Shown in pieces: positions 60,821-64,000 of a DNA stretch of 64,000 nucleotides. The position numbers were made by a program, and so were the translations under genes. Positions within the stretch are counted from its first letter, which is position 1, and each line of letters begins with the position of its first letter. Below the pieces are notes generated by a model, which was given only the letters and a program-made list of their open reading frames with translations, searched no databases and had not been told where the DNA came from. Where the stretch lies: the NCBI GenBank assembly GCA_015039465.1, contig MU130379.1:653417-717416 (forward strand), in the 5' to 3' direction. The stretch comes from Phlegmacium glaucopus. Taxonomy: Eukaryota > Basidiomycota > Agaricomycetes > Agaricales > Cortinariaceae.

Positions 60821-61606
60821 TTACTGCAGGTCGAGTTGTCTGCAAGGGGTGTCGTGGGTCTGGACAAGGCCATGTGGTGAGCCGGTGAGGCAGAGTTTAC
60901 TATCACTAGTCCAGTGTTTGTAAACTTTTACAAATCAAGTCAGATATTTACCAATTCTGCACCGTTTTTCTTTAAATGTTTACTAGCAGAATGCCTAGCA
61001 ACTCATATACACAGCTATGGTTTTTTATTTTGAAAGGTTGATGTTGAGGGGGAAGAATCGGGGAAGAAAATGTTTGGACTAGTCATCACAGGAGGGTCAC
61101 ACTTAATCTCATGAAAGTTGAGACGGATTCTGATGGATTTTCAGACTCTGAGTGAATTGCCTCTAAGCATAGGCGTGTTTTGGAGTTTGAATTTTGTTGA
61201 CCATTTAGTCACACCAATCCATTTCACATCTTTCCTCAGCACTCTGGGCCTTTAAAAGTTGCTCAATACATTATAATTTATTTAATTTGGTCAAGGAAAA
61301 AAGAACGGAGAAAAATGAGCAATATTACGATGGTCAAGTCAGATTTCACTCTTTTTGATGATTTCATTACCATATTCTGTCCCTCACATCTAATGTAAAC
61401 ATAAAAAAAACTCATAATACTGTGGGTATTGTTTTTTACTCACGATATTCCAAAAAATTGGATTGAATGATTGAGTGGTTGTGGAGATATAAAGCAAAAG
61501 TGTTGATTTTCAAACACTAGGCACATGATAGTACCAAAACAAATTCACTGAATCACCGAACTGCCGAACTGCTGAAATTTCCAGATCCCAGATTTTTTGC
61601 CAAGTT

Positions 61607-61722
61607 CAGTCCAAGTTCAGTCTGAGTTCAGTCCGAGCTGAGTCCGAGCTGAGTCCGAGTCCAAGTAAAAAATTACTCAGCTCAGACTCAGCTTGGACTC
61701 AGCTCGGACTGAACTTGGACTG
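61607..61722. repeat. Long hairpin, about 50-60 bp arms
   Basis: From CAGTCCAAGTTCAGTC at the left to GAACTTGGACTG at the right, the two halves are nearly reverse complementary, with a short A-rich centre (AAAAAATT, about 61666). It is built from the same CAGTCCGAGCTGAG-type words as the surrounding repeat region. Confidence 0.8.
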
Positions 61723-62517
61723 CATCAGGAAAAATGATTTTGACACCTTTAGTGCATCCTGGTGCATTGACCATCTGGATTAAATCATATCAGGAGGCCC
61801 TGGGAGTCCCTTAGAATTTATTTAGAATTTATGAATTTTCATATAGAATGTTTAACCCCTGTGTCCAGGAAAGTATTTTGCAATTTTCTCAATAAGGAGA
61901 GCTGCTATTAATAGAATTTAAACATATTCAGGGTCCTAAAACAATTCTCTACCATCTTTGAAAATTTCCTTTTTTGGAATCTTATGTAATCTACTCTGAC
62001 CCATATGCTTCTATTGAGATCTTGACGGTTGGCTGAGTCACACGGGATGTGGGGCTTGCCGTGTCACCAGTGAGGAACTGGCTCAGGTCTCGGCAGAACC
62101 ATAGTTCGGTTCCGGGGACGGGCCTTGACCTGATTTGGGTGCTTTTGCCCCTGTTTGCCTCAGACACCTTCGTCCACTGTCGGCTCAGTTCGGCTTGCTA
62201 ATGCCCCCTGTCCCCTTTCAATTAGATCACTGCCAGAGCAGGACGGAACATGGCGCTTGGATGGTGCATCAATGGTGCTGAGTGTGATTGGGATCGAGGC
62301 CAAGACCACGACCCTGACCCCGATTCTGGCCAGCACTGACGACAGCAGCAGCTCTGTCGACATCGCTCGAGCTCCTGATCCTGATCAGGCTCGTCACCTT
62401 CACCTTCACCTGGGCTTTGTCCTTGCCCTCGGTTTTCTCACAATAACATCAATCTCGATCTCTTGCTTCTTCTGCCTCGTTCACAAACAGCTAGTGCTAG
62501 TAACAATAAATTCCATA
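61723..62517. other. Sequence between repeat region and SAP-like gene
   Basis: AT-rich sequence to about 62040, then a more GC-balanced, CT-rich part that probably is the promoter and 5' leader of the gene at 62518. A frame from 62155 runs into that gene's first exon but shows no motif upstream of MDSCCNGG. Confidence 0.4.
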
Positions 62518-64000
62518 ATGGACTCCTGCTGCAATGGTGGCCGTGGTGATGATCCCATGGATGTAGACATCAAGGAGGAGCTGATGCCGTTCCCACATGT
62601 CGTGGATGGCAAGATGGAGACCTGGCTCCTGGACATGTGAGTCGTCCCTTTTTGTTATCCTGACCTGACATGAGACGAGCTGCCCACTTACTTCAGCCTA
62701 TTTTGATTTTCTGCCCAGAAACAAGCAGGACAAGATGACTCTCAGGGACTGGTGCTGTGGATTTGGCCTGCATTACTCTGGCAACAAGAAAGCCCTCAAG
62801 AACGAGCTGTGCACGTTTAGTCGGAATCAGGCTGCATGGGATTGGTGCGTACATGTGTTTCTTTTATATATATTGTTTTGTTGTTACTTACTTTCACTTT
62901 CTTTTATATATATATATATATAATAGCATCCTTCCTGGAGCTCGTCGCACGCACAGAGGTCCCCGAATCGGCAGCAAGAGGACTTCCAAGAAGTCGTCTG
63001 CATCCCTTGCAGAGAGCCATTTCCCCGGTCAATAACGGGCTGTGCCTTGTGCACCAGCAATGCTCCTGACGCAGGCCGTACAACTTGCTGCATTGCAAGT
63101 TGTCAATGGCAAGGCTGACCTCGATTGGGTAAGTTATCTTGCTTTCTCCCACTTCCTGACCGTTTTACTGACCGTTAATAAACCCAGGCAAACAACATAT
63201 TGAAAAGGTTCCCTCATATGGACAAGCCAGCCCATGATGTGTATCGAGCCCAAGCAGCTGGCCAGCATGTGGTGAGTACCGTATATTCATATATTTTTTT
63301 TACCTTATCTACATCTTTTTTTTTTTTAAACAGAACACATCTGCGCTCAACGACACCATCAACAGTGGTTTTGACGAGATAAAGGCCATCATCAAGGGAC
63401 CATATCAATGCACTCTACCCGTGCTTCTTGCAAGCACCTCAACCCCTCAATATTCTTCGGCTGCCAGCACAACATTTGTCGAGCCTCAGCCCAGCGAATT
63501 GGAATCACCACCTGAGAACATTCAAGAGGATTCCCAAGCCACAATGATCTCCTCACCTAAAGCACGCACCCTTACACTCGGAAATAACACCACTCTCACA
63601 TTCACTCCGGATGACGTCCCATTTCCACCTGCGCCAACATTTGCTGACGATCTGCCTCGGCTCAACCAGATGTGGGACGACACATCAACAAATTGGGATG
63701 GACAGTCAGCCTTGCATATCAAGGATGTTCCCATTGCCATCGTGGATTGGCCGTTTGTTTATGCAAGCTCAAAAGTTGACGGACCTTGGAAGTCAAGGCA
63801 GTGGAACATGTTGAAATCACATCATTCCGAATGGAAGGTTTGTCTTGATGATTTGCCAGTCTACTTTTCTGATGAGCCTACAAATACAGTACATTGTCCA
63901 ACAATGGCGCGAAGGCTCTGAGGCCAATTTCTGGAAGGAGTTCAGTGATTCGACAGGAACCAGAATGAATTACACAGCAATCATCAATTGGCTCAAAGCT
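62518..64000 (+). pseudogene. SAP-like putative DNA-binding protein, with premature stop; runs off the window
   Basis: Exons: 62518-62636, 62719-62844, 62927-63128, 63188-63271, 63334-63837, 63890 to the edge. All junctions keep the frame. The segment MTLRDWCCGFGLHYSGNKKA followed by LKNELCTFSR looks like a SAP motif (short helix-turn-helix that binds DNA). The next exon encodes ILPGARRTHRGPR, which I recall from large, poorly characterised families of Agaricomycete proteins. A TAA at 63033-63035, between SHFPGQ and RAVPCAPAMLLTQAVQL, interrupts an otherwise continuous frame. I found no in-frame intron that would remove it. The last visible residues (NFWKEFSDSTGTRMNYTAII) continue the family pattern. 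Either a pseudogene or an unusual splice. Function unknown; the setting among transposons suggests an expanded repetitive family. Confidence 0.6.

Larger units (their letters stand above)
59978..61722. repeat. Foldback-like region built from GAGTCCGAGC / GCTCGGACTC words
   Basis: The left side begins TTTACACTCACCCACGAGTC and contains CTGGGATTTGGAAATTT (60094-60110) and TGAATCACTGAATTT (60131-60145). On the right the reverse complements recur at 61574-61592 (AAATTTCCAGATCCCAG) and 61541-61556. This makes a 1.7-kb inverted-repeat structure with a related 573-bp element nested inside (60248-60820) and a long hairpin at the right end (61607-61722). No coding frame of interest. Confidence 0.6.

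Noticed and set aside
63022..63072. A small intron removing the TAA at 63033 (GT at 63028, AG at about 63058 or 63075)
   Set aside because: The first option is about 30 bp, too short for this genome's introns. The second, about 47 bp, shifts the frame away from the continuing coding sequence.

Overview
The window reads as nuclear DNA of a filamentous basidiomycete, most likely an Agaricomycete (mushroom-forming) fungus. The evidence is dense short introns (about 45-90 bp, GT..AG), class I hydrophobin genes with the conserved three-intron layout, and protein families typical of this group. No rRNA, tRNA, CRISPR or bacterial operon structure was recognised. All gene models were built by hand from reading-frame continuity across introns and from family motifs.

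Left part (1-14.5 kb): the tail of a single-pass membrane protein, then a convergent pair of oxidative enzymes. These are a class A FAD aromatic monooxygenase with a thioredoxin-like tail (+, 10 exons) and a complete microsomal cytochrome P450 (-, 7 exons). About 5.4 kb without a recognisable gene follows, then an 859-residue membrane protein resembling fungal vezatin/Inp2-type proteins.

Hydrophobin array (15-22.5 kb): a tandem block was copied three times. Each block carries a hydrophobin gene on the minus strand plus fragments of unrelated genes, including an SNM1/Artemis-type nuclease remnant. Copy 1 is broken by a deletion, copy 2 is intact, copy 3 has lost one of the eight canonical cysteines, and a more diverged fourth copy has lost its first exon. 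A fifth, intact hydrophobin lies alone at 40.5 kb on the + strand.

Centre (26-49 kb): a hypothetical protein with PPxY-like motifs, two tandem Ser/Thr-rich single-pass membrane proteins with identical intron layout, mitochondrial Lon protease, an unknown conserved-looking protein, Cdc48/p97, and a DGAT2-type acyltransferase whose gene is cut into 14 exons, some only 10 and 13 bp long. Between them sit small transposons: a hAT-type MITE (529 bp, 8-bp target duplication) nested inside the inverted repeat of another element, and a TA-flanked 411-bp MITE.

Right part (49-64 kb): a transposon graveyard. A non-LTR retrotransposon with a zinc-knuckle ORF1 and an endonuclease/reverse transcriptase/RNase H ORF2 is interrupted by two later insertions. 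Removing each one with its target duplication restores ORF2 exactly. ORF2 also carries frameshifts and TGA stops. Next come a solo LTR with a perfect 5-bp target duplication, a foldback and minisatellite-rich element family, and finally a broken gene of a SAP-like family that runs off the right edge.
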